DNA of 38,949 nucleotides, from the IMG/VR virus record IMGVR_UViG_3300017963_000460, positions 1 to 38,949 of that record, one strand, 5' to 3'. Under the pieces are notes generated by a model. It was not told the DNA's origin and did not search any database. It worked only from the letters and a program-made list of their open reading frames with translations. How positions within the stretch are numbered: the stretch's first letter is position 1; each line of letters begins with the position of its first letter. Shown here piece after piece: positions 23,101-31,147 of this stretch. The translations under genes and the position numbers were made by a program. The DNA comes from a virus.

Positions 23101-25495
23101 GAAGCTCAACGATGTAGTCAGAGTCTGTGCCTGTTACGAGTCCCTTTAATGGAAATTGTTCTGGCTTAATTCGTACCGCCAAATTCCATCTGGTGTTATC
23201 GTATACTTCCTCATACAAGGATGAAGAAATTTCTGGCATATAGCCGCCAGCAGTGCCGGTCAAAACAAACTTAACATTTGCTGATCTTAATTCATCTCTG
23301 ACGGCAAAAACTTGGAAGTTTACCGCATCCGAGGAAGCCCAAGTTGTATCGGTTCCCGAATCTACTGTGCCGTGGACACCGAATAAAGATGCGCTAATTG
23401 TATTTGTATCAACATAAACAACAGAGGTTTCATCTAACTTTTTGGGGAATAGAATCTCAGCTTCTAGCGTTGTAGCATAGCCATCTGTTAGACCAGAACT
23501 TGATGTGATAAAACCAACAGAATTAGCGTTTGATGCGTCAGTGTAGTTGTAAACTACAGCACTCTGCCCTGTAGCTGTATTAAAGTTGGCAAACTTATCA
23601 CCAACAATAATATTTCTTCTATTGTTCCTCATCTCATATTCAACGTTATTTGCATAAATGTTGAATTTGACTAATTCATCGTCAATACCAAAACAGCGGA
23701 TAAGGTTTCTAAATGCTTTTTCTGTTCCCTTTGACTTATAAATGTAGTTAAGGTTATTGTAGATGTTCTGGTAAATAATATTTTTAATATCGTGAAGGGA
23801 CTTTTCATAAACCCTATCTTCACTTCTATCAGCTAGCTTCTCTAAAACATCAGCATCTAGGAATATCTCTGGTGCCACAAACCCATAAGAAGAAAGAAGT
23901 TTCTCTGCAAATGGAAGCGGCTTATCGCTACCACTAGGGTATTGGATATCCTTTAGGTGGTTTAGGCTGTCGATTTGTAGATGCAGAGTATCAAAGTAGC
24001 TTGAAATAATCTGTGTTAGATACTTAACATTACTTGTGCCCTCTGTGTCTTCCTCCGTGATCCAAGAAGGTATAGAGTTGTAGATAGAAGCGTTGTTGTT
24101 AACATCGTGCGCAGAACCAGAAGTTTCCAGATCCGACGATAACGACACAACGTCCGGATGGAAAGAATAAATAATTGGATCTCGGAATTCGCTTATGGCT
24201 GCATTTGATAAGACAATAGCTGATCCTGTGTTTCTTGAGTTGGATGTGTATCCAGTCCACGAACCGTTAGAGAAGCGACCAGAGTAATCTAAAACAGTGC
24301 TATCTGTTGATGTTCTGCCTGTGATGCCTTCGTTAAACTTGAAGTAAACACCCAGATCTACGTTTGCAGATTCTTCTGTTGTTGTAAACGGGGTTGGGTC
24401 TGTATTTACACCACCGCCTACTTGCGTAAACCAAAAGCGTCCGATTTCTTTAGAAGATCTTTGTGTCTTCCAGTATCTTAATTCGTCAAGAGAACCAGAG
24501 AGCTTACCTGCACCAGCAGAGGCAGAAGAGCCAGAAGGTGCAGCAATGAGAGCACCAACATAAGCTCTTAAAGCAGAGCTGTCCGTATCATTGATGCCAG
24601 TAGTCCCCAAAGTTGATTCGTTATTTAGATTTCCATCAACATAAAATCTTGTTGTGACGCCCGCAGAGGCTGACCTAACCGATACTGCATAATGGTGCCA
24701 GTTACCATCAGCTACTGAAGCAGTGGTAAAAGTAGAAGCGGCGATGCTTTGCTGTGAAAAACCAGTGGTACCGGAAAGAACCGTCAGTAGGAAAGGATCA
24801 GATCCATCAGCCGCACCTGTTAGTTCCAACCTAAAGCGAAGGTAAGTAGCAGAAGAAGATAGCTCTCCATTCCAAAGATCAAAAATAACCTCTTTTTCTG
24901 TTAAGCCCGTAATGAACGTAGACTTGTTAAGCCAGAACTCTAATGAAGCACCTTGAGATGCCAAATCAAATTCTAAATTTGAGCCTCTGTTTTTATCTGG
25001 TTCGTAGTAGTTTGAGCCTGTAAACTTTGTAGATTTTGGCGAATTACCGTTTGGATTAGGATTAGGTCCACCTTTTACATAAATGTATTCTAAATCACCA
25101 GAAAGTCCGTAGCCGTCTGAGCTAGTTGTTTGAGTCCCCCACCCATCAGCAGAGAAAATCGCATAACCGTTTGTTCTTGGGTAAAGATTATCAAAGATAT
25201 GTAAATCAATGTAAGTTGATTCATTACGCCATTCTAACTTTTCCCTTAACGATCCATCATAAGGATATTCGTTGTAAATTCTTTTAATTGATTGATCATA
25301 GTATTCTACAGCCGAACCATAACGAGCAAAATTAGCCGGGTCAGAAAAGTCTACTCTTGGAATAAACCTTTCTTCTTCTATAATATCTTGTTCGTGGTAT
25401 GCGACAGACTCTACTTGAGAGCCTATTTCATCTGCTGTCTTACCGGAGAGCGCCTTGATGTTCTCCGTAATTTCAAAATACTTTTTAAGACTCAT
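17129..25495 (-). CDS. Giant baseplate wedge protein, gp7 / P2 gpI-like, with a LamG domain (2788 aa)
   Basis: It is nearly three times the size of T4 gp7 (about 1030 aa). Residues 170-355 form a LamG / concanavalin A-like jelly roll (GNWHHYAVSV at about 265, RFYVDGNL at 283, GSLDELRYW at 334), a fold that often binds glycans. At about 575-600 the sequence YIYKSKGTEKAFRNLIRCFG resembles the 'KGT..al..ll..fG' motif of P2 gpI-type tail proteins, which match the conserved core of gp7. A Pro/Gly/Glu-rich linker (about 1130-1190) divides the protein, and the rest is Ser/Tyr/Asn-rich and beta-type. Its position after gp25 and gp6 supports the wedge assignment. In the virion it would clamp the gp6 dimer and extend outward. 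The LamG module may contact host surface sugars. Confidence 0.7.
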   Translation of the reverse strand: MSLKKYFEITENIKALSGKTADEIGSQVESVAYHEQDIIEEERFIPRVDFSDPANFARYGSAVEYYDQSIKRIYNEYPYDGSLREKLEWRNESTYIDLHIFDNLYPRTNGYAIFSADGWGTQTTSSDGYGLSGDLEYIYVKGGPNPNPNGNSPKSTKFTGSNYYEPDKNRGSNLEFDLASQGASLEFWLNKSTFITGLTEKEVIFDLWNGELSSSATYLRFRLELTGAADGSDPFLLTVLSGTTGFSQQSIAASTFTTASVADGNWHHYAVSVRSASAGVTTRFYVDGNLNNESTLGTTGINDTDSSALRAYVGALIAAPSGSSASAGAGKLSGSLDELRYWKTQRSSKEIGRFWFTQVGGGVNTDPTPFTTTEESANVDLGVYFKFNEGITGRTSTDSTVLDYSGRFSNGSWTGYTSNSRNTGSAIVLSNAAISEFRDPIIYSFHPDVVSLSSDLETSGSAHDVNNNASIYNSIPSWITEEDTEGTSNVKYLTQIISSYFDTLHLQIDSLNHLKDIQYPSGSDKPLPFAEKLLSSYGFVAPEIFLDADVLEKLADRSEDRVYEKSLHDIKNIIYQNIYNNLNYIYKSKGTEKAFRNLIRCFGIDDELVKFNIYANNVEYEMRNNRRNIIVGDKFANFNTATGQSAVVYNYTDASNANSVGFITSSSGLTDGYATTLEAEILFPKKLDETSVVYVDTNTISASLFGVHGTVDSGTDTTWASSDAVNFQVFAVRDELRSANVKFVLTGTAGGYMPEISSSLYEEVYDNTRWNLAVRIKPEQFPLKGLVTGTDSDYIVELHGVQVEAGEVLQEFTVSGTITNPPAGFVTGSKRVFVGAHRTNFTGTLLQTSDVKVNACRYWLDYIEDGALTGHLLDTENHGAAQPHLYAYPFDTTASYGDITKLDTLVFNWEFLNNTGSNASGQFVVDDISSGSAALTRFGDLGNILNKQYTARGDFFQASSTNAIDKDFVVSSKLNLPENIQAEDMVRVLSTEDQDVFTTETRPINYFFAFEKSMYQTISEEMINYFATLKDLHNLIGDPVERWRPEYKQMKFMRQKFFEKVGNDELDFDKFYEFYKWFDSSLSLMLGQLVPASADFSDNVKTVIENHVLERPKYRNIFPFLERVGATDIEGTVIPPIPPSEETIPGGPEVPGGSNYGGDTNASSEIELGPYEAPPTDGSDTENRPWQKYRREKTGDREGIFEVVKSTYNRYTKSTAKLKTNYSFPYDGVTKNSNYDPNFVFQATQPYGPTIAATNIPKNIMLSFDIDVEELLNTTDIRNPRGKTKLSYGINPSINKSESEDLNYYGKSYGPFSLYSSSVTTGYNSKVVQNYKSGTMVTNLHHDLVFDTVIPAQGPFTEKFVGGRYYRHTEINDGNDTRESRAEGFRLALGLNPSSSNIPAGASGALGVVPPNYPFLDSPAGSAPLGWLPALPTAQRFRDETAKRPVNIKNILMTTASVGTRLSGTVVHNQIGNYQKNYQVVQTTGRTANDLFFREQTFSFAPNPETLATRGRLPLTSSTENVGGDLDYELPDRSGANSNETVFVNLFSSPGSYEVLSRGYRDPAHEELSVYNASPYRNLGVITRGQQESASLDPVEANTIAVVDQINKNRGLNQRTSLHAGPFGSDAAYGSVPELTYVTTPSWHKTNRNRRRRIELSGTTYITASVYDNLFIQHAIPRSTQQYSWVTASLAEGQIIYGNDRPSCFSASVLSQLIVSGTYEDTTFVGLTTALIDPVTASSHIVGFPLSANAISSYINADYWESPAFDNDEDYLNVLNTNRNGPYGYPTWKQIRTGETKIARKLRETNKIGYAIPPKRLINDNGAVIPKRPNSFVDFFEAPYSKNSSPITFIFEDNTEESETKNNIEVSVPFRNEIDYFSHNELNNFYGLKSNVDRLKSYRSILDYTLSSSMSVAILYTENLYPSDINTFSNTVRRRTNYSITNIWDDDRTKRSVTYGGNPNSQGLRFGTASTWPLDGHLNFASTSSVRIDDGAGELMNFYTSYSGSVAGASRINVGAAYALRVFAGTTSSIPVYAGDALWEAGIQSGKKPYESYSTYAEKIALVGKDHSIVPEFRISELIETYVEDNGGDFLADIDNVFNLTGAAISDSSQTDFYKTYSTSDFLKYFSVVDEDLNGQRSGDLKIQRDKVSLRCNALLKFLPYKGFYPAERTLELATLLSQSYFTDKLNAETNNYTLASRIISQPLFAPGIMYNTIKSGIAVGNWVLTNTSSNPTLSPVYETGSVTELPEGNIVFKKLLNVTTSSVDSLGYTPQKLPFEALYKPSAYFNTEYITGGLLYDKFYQLPSQAGHPSINPNDGPLTPDLRGTKLYELAIDNFLCETVEFFNDRLTSIKSRREDEFASVVSGNVYQMRMKFYRPLTTGSAAADPEVDRAKFDMYTRVSAFGWPLASGPRGTGNARSGSFTHLTSPAYAGRGEVTFTYTASENGQPSLDQIFANTTLSFSRDQTVDYVVSTASVPDHDPRMQMDSCFNLLDFYTDVPDNTVTQKKRWLIQSKFETPVLNLAGVDFTTPPATTVSAGTSSADKISLRGLWHQYGSVPTASDAGFFVTIEDASGESLADVVGMPTNAIFRVGSVKKQNLLEEAVVAVPFKTVNNRRKFFGINKNNSEYDNIKRSLEKYVYPPKFDFVINDTVDPILMYTFEFSAKVTQQDIADMWQNLPPDINEKFEQKEVIVDDKQVLDLLINNSEDIQWMVFKVKKRAKKSFEKYRRSLVTEDTSAFPDTVGAYSYNWPYDYFSLVELVKIDETVQYASSDVLPDNTITPDIGDLE

Positions 25496-25502
25496 ACTTT
25501 AA

Positions 25503-27032
25503 TTATTCTTCAACTCTAAATTTGAACGTCTGAGTTTGTTCTTGCCAGTCGCCAATACTGTCGTTGTAATAAGACAATCTTATCTCATACATATAATCTG
25601 GCTCTAGAAGCGACATGTCCAAGTCAAAGAAGTTACCTTCTTTATCATATGACAAATAAGTGCTCAAATCCGACCCAGTACCATATGGGATAGCTGCCAA
25701 GTTATCCGTGACACGATAAATGCTGTATGAAGCACTCTCGATAATATCAGTTGGATTGTTTGCTGTTGCGACTGTGTAGATGGTAGGGGACCAATCTCTG
25801 TCGCGGACAAAGAATCTAAATCTTGCCGTATCTTTTGTGGAATACTTTTTTTTAAGATTCTTGCAGGATGTAATTCTGTTAAATGTCGGAGCGCTGTCAT
25901 AAGTCGGCATCAATTCAGGGAAGAATGACCCTGTAAAGAATTCTACACCGTTAGAATGCCATACATCGTGTATCTCCTGTAAAGGCGTAGCAGCCGCTGT
26001 AAGCGATACTTGACAAGAATATATGCCAGTGCTCACGTAACTTCCTGTAGCGTTTCTATCGCCCGTAGAGACGACGCTACCACCAGCCTGGAGAGATAGT
26101 TTTGAGCCAGTTGGAGAACCGTTGGAGCTAGAGTAAAACGAAACTAGAATGCTTCCTGTACCAACTGATGGGATATTACGAAGGCGACCCTTAATGTAGT
26201 TGTAAAGCTGCAGAGTGTTTAAGTTGTCAGATGCTGGCGCTCTAGATGAAGAGAAAAAGAAGTTCTCTCTATCATCCATTGTTCGAGAATCCCAACGTGC
26301 CTCAAGGACCGGGCGCTTAAAGAAGAACTCACTTGAGCGAGCAAAGAATTTCTTTGTGTAATACGATTGGGTTGCCCCTACTGTATTCTGGATTACAGAG
26401 CCAGAGTCTGTACCGAGAGATGATGAAAAGTAAGCTTCCTGTGAGGCAGTTAGACGAATACCGAATCCGTAGTTGTTGTACCCGCCGCCAGCTGCACCCG
26501 TAATCCAGTTTTCTACAACAGTTGTAACATCGACTTCTAGGTTCTCATAACCTTTTTCAAATCTAACATTATAATTGTCTTGAGATAGATAATCACCTCC
26601 GACGCTAGACCAAGACGTGCTCGAATCAGACTTTAACCAATTGGAAACACCTATATCTTGATAATTATCCATATCAAGTCCGGTGCCCTCTGACCACGAA
26701 CGAGATACCGGGGCGACGACCAAGTTGAAGTCTTGCGGAAGCGTGAATGGATGCTCTGCATTGAACATCTTAAGATAGAAAGATACAGAACCAGATGCTG
26801 GGATTGTGCCGGCAGTTCTATCGGTAGAAATCTGGTTTACTGGGAACTGGATTAGAATTCTTGAAAGCTCTTGTGATTGGCCATTAGAGCCTGACTCTTG
26901 TCCATAGATTGAGAAAACTTCAAGAGAATCGGCATATCCCATATTGGAGCCAGTGCCTCTTGTGACCAAGTTGGCTTCATATGCGTTTGTAATTGTGTTG
27001 TCTGCGCTGGCTGTGTATCTTAAAATTGCCAT
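25503..27032 (-). CDS. Baseplate-associated protein with DNRLRE / CBM-like domain (509 aa)
   Basis: Residues about 10-195 match the layout of the DNRLRE (disaggregatase-related, carbohydrate-binding-like) domain: SRILIQFPV, SVSFYLKMFNAE, VSRSWSEGTGLD, GVSNWLK, LEVDVTTVVENWITG and NNYGFGIRL. In bacteria such domains sit on secreted polysaccharide-binding proteins. The C-terminal half contains further beta modules and ends with FDLDMSLLEPDYMYEIRLSY, a fibronectin-like strand set. Because the gene lies between gp6 and the gp7-like gene and overlaps gp6 by one nucleotide (TAATG), the protein is probably a fixed part of the wedge. The sugar-binding role is inferred from the fold. Confidence 0.7.
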   Translation of the reverse strand: MAILRYTASADNTITNAYEANLVTRGTGSNMGYADSLEVFSIYGQESGSNGQSQELSRILIQFPVNQISTDRTAGTIPASGSVSFYLKMFNAEHPFTLPQDFNLVVAPVSRSWSEGTGLDMDNYQDIGVSNWLKSDSSTSWSSVGGDYLSQDNYNVRFEKGYENLEVDVTTVVENWITGAAGGGYNNYGFGIRLTASQEAYFSSSLGTDSGSVIQNTVGATQSYYTKKFFARSSEFFFKRPVLEARWDSRTMDDRENFFFSSSRAPASDNLNTLQLYNYIKGRLRNIPSVGTGSILVSFYSSSNGSPTGSKLSLQAGGSVVSTGDRNATGSYVSTGIYSCQVSLTAAATPLQEIHDVWHSNGVEFFTGSFFPELMPTYDSAPTFNRITSCKNLKKKYSTKDTARFRFFVRDRDWSPTIYTVATANNPTDIIESASYSIYRVTDNLAAIPYGTGSDLSTYLSYDKEGNFFDLDMSLLEPDYMYEIRLSYYNDSIGDWQEQTQTFKFRVEE

Positions 27033-28831
27033 TACTGGATAGCTCCCTTAATATCCACATTTGGAAACTTAAGTTCAAAGATTGCGTTATTTTCGCCTTC
27101 TATTCTACGTCCATCAGCCGACAACCGTTCCTCAAAATCGAATGAAGAAGATGCGTAGGAGACGCCAGATTTTCCAACTATCTCCAAATCAATAACATCG
27201 ATAATTCCGTTGACCTTTTGGAGAACTTTGTAGAAATCTGTTATCAAAATCGATTCGCCAATCTCGTATTGGTTTTTCAAAAGATAATCTCTCAAAGCTG
27301 CGTTAGCTCTGTTGATTACTGTGAAGCGGTTTGCATTTAGATCCACCGCAACGACATAATTAATTCCAAAATTAACAATTTGAGCATCTAAAATATCAAT
27401 TGTATCATTTACTACTTTATACTGCAAAAGCCAATTTCTTAAGTTATTTTTAAGAGTTATGTTGGCTGGAAGTAATTTTCCACTTGTGTCCTCTGAGATA
27501 ACATAGACATTTAAGTTTCTTCTAAACTCATCAAAGTCTCTAACAACAGCCGCTCTCTTAATAGATCCAAATTTAGCGGGCATGCCATAGCAGATAGACT
27601 GGTAATCCTGAATTGTTACAGCCCTGTTCTGAGTAGCATAGAAGCCGAACACTCTTTGCTTAATCTCTTCTGAGGAAGGCAATGATATATCACCAACAAA
27701 TGGCTCTTCGTTCAAAACCTCTATTGAGGAAATGACCGTATTTCTAATAGCCTGCGACAAGGATCCTTGGGATGCGAATCTAAATAGCGGTCTATCAACT
27801 CCAACAATTGTATTCACAGCGGCATTTACGTCATTATTTAAATTGACTCTGTAACCAATTCTCAAAGTTGTGTTTGCTGGGGCAATACCAAATTTGTCTG
27901 TGCTGATTAGATTCGTTGGATCAAAATCCAAGTCCGTAACATAATCGCGTCCATTCAAATCTAAAACTAGATTTGTTGGGTCTACAACAGAATTTGATAG
28001 CAATTCAGAATCTGAACCGTATCCAAACTGTAAGTAAGTCGCTTGCCCTTCTCTCTCGACTACAAATCTTCTTGCTACCGGAACTGCTTTAAGTAGATTT
28101 CTGACTGTCGAGTTAGTAGCTGTGTTTGTATTGCGAATTGCTTTGTAAATAACATTCTGGGAAAGGTGATCAACCTCAACGTATTCATGACCTTCCGAGT
28201 CTGTCACAGACAAGACTTCTGCGACTCGTGACGTTTCCAAATCTACTCTTAAGAATCTTTGAAAGTTTCCAACCTCAACTTCTTTAAACAAAGTTCTTCC
28301 CGAAACGGCACGTCCCTGGGCTCTAATAACAAAGTTCGTTGGATTACCAGTGGTAGAATCGACAGTGCCCACAACCACTTGGTTTGTTGATATGGAAAAA
28401 TCCACATCTTCTATCAGGGTATATAAACCACCACCTGTTGAGGAGAAGACGGATCCCGCACGAAGAACAGGAGCATAATCTAAATTAGGTCCAGCTGTGT
28501 TGTTGTCAGAAGGAACCTGAATGTAGAATGTTAAAATGCCATATGAAGAGGGGCTCGTGTTTAGCTTGAATCCCATCTGTCGCGCTAAGCGAATGACATT
28601 GTTATACTCAATCGATGTTTCTAAAAACGATTCGTTTGTTTGATAATCCAAGTAAAACGATAGAATGTCTCCGATGTAGGAGACAGTATCCAACATCAAG
28701 GAGCCAAAAGAGGCTTTGTTAAAGTCTTTGTACGAATCGGGGTAGTATCTTTTCGCGTAGTTCTCTAAATCTCTGCGAATAGAATCAAAGTCTCGACTTG
28801 TGTAATCAATTGGTTGTAATTTTTTGGCCAT
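27032..28831 (-). CDS. Baseplate wedge protein gp6 (baseplate J family)
   Basis: This is the core wedge subunit; in T4, gp6 dimers form the inner baseplate ring that controls sheath contraction. The N-terminus (DYTSRDFDSIRRDLENYAKR, then FGSLMLDTVSYIGDILSFYL and QTNESFLETS) is typical of gp6-like proteins. The segment at about 385-415 (EEIKQRVFGFYATQNRAVTI followed by DY) is the conserved J-family core. At 599 aa it is close to T4 gp6 (660). It follows gp25 by 11 nt, as W and J are adjacent in P2-like phages, and ends in a TAATG overlap with the next gene. No signal or membrane segments are present. Confidence 0.92.
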   Translation of the reverse strand: MAKKLQPIDYTSRDFDSIRRDLENYAKRYYPDSYKDFNKASFGSLMLDTVSYIGDILSFYLDYQTNESFLETSIEYNNVIRLARQMGFKLNTSPSSYGILTFYIQVPSDNNTAGPNLDYAPVLRAGSVFSSTGGGLYTLIEDVDFSISTNQVVVGTVDSTTGNPTNFVIRAQGRAVSGRTLFKEVEVGNFQRFLRVDLETSRVAEVLSVTDSEGHEYVEVDHLSQNVIYKAIRNTNTATNSTVRNLLKAVPVARRFVVEREGQATYLQFGYGSDSELLSNSVVDPTNLVLDLNGRDYVTDLDFDPTNLISTDKFGIAPANTTLRIGYRVNLNNDVNAAVNTIVGVDRPLFRFASQGSLSQAIRNTVISSIEVLNEEPFVGDISLPSSEEIKQRVFGFYATQNRAVTIQDYQSICYGMPAKFGSIKRAAVVRDFDEFRRNLNVYVISEDTSGKLLPANITLKNNLRNWLLQYKVVNDTIDILDAQIVNFGINYVVAVDLNANRFTVINRANAALRDYLLKNQYEIGESILITDFYKVLQKVNGIIDVIDLEIVGKSGVSYASSSFDFEERLSADGRRIEGENNAIFELKFPNVDIKGAIQ

Positions 28832-28842
28832 AATTTATTTCT

Positions 28843-29241
28843 CTAAATAGGTTGGTCAACATCAATTTGTAGCAATGTCGACAATTGAAGTGGCAATATT
28901 GTGAAAGATATAGAGACAGAAAGATTATGCGGAAATAAATCAGGGTTTCCTTCAGGAATTTGAAACTGTATGTCGTCTATCTGGATATAATTCAAATATC
29001 TTTGAACCTGCTCATTAATTTTTGAGGAGATGGCAGAATAAGTATTGCTATCGTTTAGTTCGAATAGATACCTTCTTAATCCAACACCGAAATTAGGATC
29101 CATTATCCTTTCCCCCGGGATGGTCAAAATAAGCATTTTAAGATTTTGTTTTGCTAAATCCTCAAAATTTGTATTTAAGTTATAAGCACCAAATACTTCA
29201 CTTACGACAAGCGGCAGCTGCGGCGATAATCCAGAGGCCAT
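28843..29241 (-). CDS. Baseplate wedge protein gp25 (GPW/gp25 family)
   Basis: A 132-aa protein of the same length as T4 gp25. The conserved core is LTIPGERIMDPNFGVGLRRY followed by LFE (residues 39-61). The E-R pair (E44, R45) and the following Gly/Phe cluster match the hallmark of this family (gp25 in T4, gpW in P2, TssE in type VI secretion). Gp25 sits at the wedge-sheath junction and helps nucleate the sheath. The gene has a good ribosome binding site (GGGAGG) and lies directly upstream of gp6, the same order as W-J in other contractile injection systems. This is the most certain structural call in the window. Confidence 0.95.
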   Translation of the reverse strand: MASGLSPQLPLVVSEVFGAYNLNTNFEDLAKQNLKMLILTIPGERIMDPNFGVGLRRYLFELNDSNTYSAISSKINEQVQRYLNYIQIDDIQFQIPEGNPDLFPHNLSVSISFTILPLQLSTLLQIDVDQPI

Positions 29242-29257
29242 TTAAAAGACCCTCCCG

Positions 29258-31138
29258 TTATTCTGTGTCGTCACAAGGTTCTGGCAATAAGTTCTGCGGC
29301 TCTGGAGTGCATTCGACTGCATCAGCACTTTCTGTATTAGCGTTCGAAATATTTTCAGTTTGGTTTGTGACATCATTCTTAAGTAGTTCCAATAATAGAT
29401 AAATTAACCCTAGAGGTGATGGCGGCATCATAAGCATTCCAGAAACAGTACCGGTGAAATCTACACCATCTATAGAAACTCTCGGGAAGAAGTTTTCTGG
29501 TACTGGTGGCGAGCCTTCGCGCTGGTCGTTAGCAGCTTCTGCTCCTTCTTTCATCGCGGCGTCGACAATACAAAGTAACAAACTTACTAGGTCTTCCCCA
29601 TTAAGATTTGGCTCAATGGGAACAGGAAATTCCTGAGTGGCATTTGCTATCTCTTCGTTTAGCGTTGGCGTAACAGTGTCAATGACCCCCGCTAACTCGT
29701 TAAAGGCAAACCCTGTACCTGTTTTAATAACTTTTGATATAGCAACGTGCGGGTCAACCAACTCTACCAAGCCCTTTAGAATATCGATTGGGGTCTTGAT
29801 TAACATCTTTAGAATAAAGTCACGGGCAGCTGAATTAAATGCTGCTTGTTGATCTTGACCGGTAGCATTAGAGATTGTGGAATTGGCTGTAGGACGACGA
29901 AGATCCGGAGTGGAATCAAAATTATTATCATTCGCTATCGTAGAAATAATAATGTCCAGTACTCTATCTTTTGGATTTTGGAATGCCTCATCAATCCCTG
30001 AAAAATATTCAGATGTTAAGTAGAAATTATAAATCAAAGGCGCCATCGCGATGAGTTCGCTGTTAAACGTATTTGTAAAAAATCTATTTGCAGCATTGTT
30101 TTGATCAGAAAGTATTTGCCCTTTAACACTCCTTGGTAGGCTAATAACTGTGAATCCTGCAGCAGCCGCTTCTTCTACTTCTTGCTGTTGAGACGCTTGT
30201 TCGGCGGCGAGGAAGGCTTCTTGAGCCAAATTAGTTTGATTTACTATATCATCGTGCAAGCCTCCGGGGGAATCGATTCCACGAACAATGTTTATAAATA
30301 ATCTTGCTGCCGTTACCGGGTTTCCGGATGGTCGGGGCTTAGCGTCGAAGCCATTAACAACCATCGGCATGCGATCGTAGCCACTTCGAACGTTGTGCCC
30401 ATACAAGGAGGTATGAAGAGCTACCAATTTAGCCCAAACCGCATAAATATACCAGTCTGTAGAGGGGCCAGTTTCTAACTTGAAACGACCACCAGTGCCG
30501 CTAGCGGACCTAAGAGGTGCGTGAATAAACCCATCAATTTGTGGACTAACATCGTCAAAATGGACCTTCTCAACCGACCCCAGCACTGGACGCAATGGGA
30601 ATCCCTCGGCGCGGCGCTGGCGCTGACCAAAAACTTGCTGACCTGTTCCCCATGGGTCGCGCACATTTGAGTCTGCAATTTTATCTCTAGCTTCGTCCCA
30701 GTTAATATAATAGGCGTTCAATATTTGTTCGCCACGGTCCCGGACTGTCGGAGCGTTTGGAAACCGAAGAACTGGTGCTCCATTCCCATCAAGTTCATAT
30801 ATTTCAAGATGCCTAACATCCAAATATTGACTACCGTCATAACTTAAAACTGAACTGGGACCTGTTCCAAGATCCTCTTCGAAATCTACGGTGCCGGTGT
30901 TTCCGCGAAGATAGTTGTTAAAGTGTATTAATACTTTTGCCCACAGTTTCCTAACACGAGTGTTGGGAGGTTGGAGCGTAGACTCAATTTTAGGATTGTT
31001 GTCCGGACTAAGGTCGGCATCGCCGCGATTAAATTTATCTGTTATGTTCCCTTGTGCCAGATCATCAAAAAGCAATCCCTCGCTTACGAGGGAATCAATT
31101 TGTTCTTTAGTTAAAATATAATTTCCGTAGTTTGCCAT
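29258..31138 (-). CDS. Structural protein of unknown family, baseplate cluster (626 aa)
   Basis: No recognised domain. The N-terminal half is mixed, with motifs such as RKLWAKVLIHFNNYLRG and AVWAKLVALHTSLYG that look helical. A Gln/Glu/Ala-rich coiled-coil patch follows at about 305-325. The C-terminal third is helical with amphipathic segments (DFILKMLIKTPIDILKGLVE) and an acidic end containing two cysteines (VECTPEP and EPCDD). It has a good ribosome binding site (AAGGA, 7 nt). It lies between the 1481-aa gene and gp25, so a tail-tip or wedge-hub connector role is plausible, but nothing in the sequence proves it. Confidence 0.65.
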   Translation of the reverse strand: MANYGNYILTKEQIDSLVSEGLLFDDLAQGNITDKFNRGDADLSPDNNPKIESTLQPPNTRVRKLWAKVLIHFNNYLRGNTGTVDFEEDLGTGPSSVLSYDGSQYLDVRHLEIYELDGNGAPVLRFPNAPTVRDRGEQILNAYYINWDEARDKIADSNVRDPWGTGQQVFGQRQRRAEGFPLRPVLGSVEKVHFDDVSPQIDGFIHAPLRSASGTGGRFKLETGPSTDWYIYAVWAKLVALHTSLYGHNVRSGYDRMPMVVNGFDAKPRPSGNPVTAARLFINIVRGIDSPGGLHDDIVNQTNLAQEAFLAAEQASQQQEVEEAAAAGFTVISLPRSVKGQILSDQNNAANRFFTNTFNSELIAMAPLIYNFYLTSEYFSGIDEAFQNPKDRVLDIIISTIANDNNFDSTPDLRRPTANSTISNATGQDQQAAFNSAARDFILKMLIKTPIDILKGLVELVDPHVAISKVIKTGTGFAFNELAGVIDTVTPTLNEEIANATQEFPVPIEPNLNGEDLVSLLLCIVDAAMKEGAEAANDQREGSPPVPENFFPRVSIDGVDFTGTVSGMLMMPPSPLGLIYLLLELLKNDVTNQTENISNANTESADAVECTPEPQNLLPEPCDDTE

Positions 31139-31147
31139 ATCTTTTCC

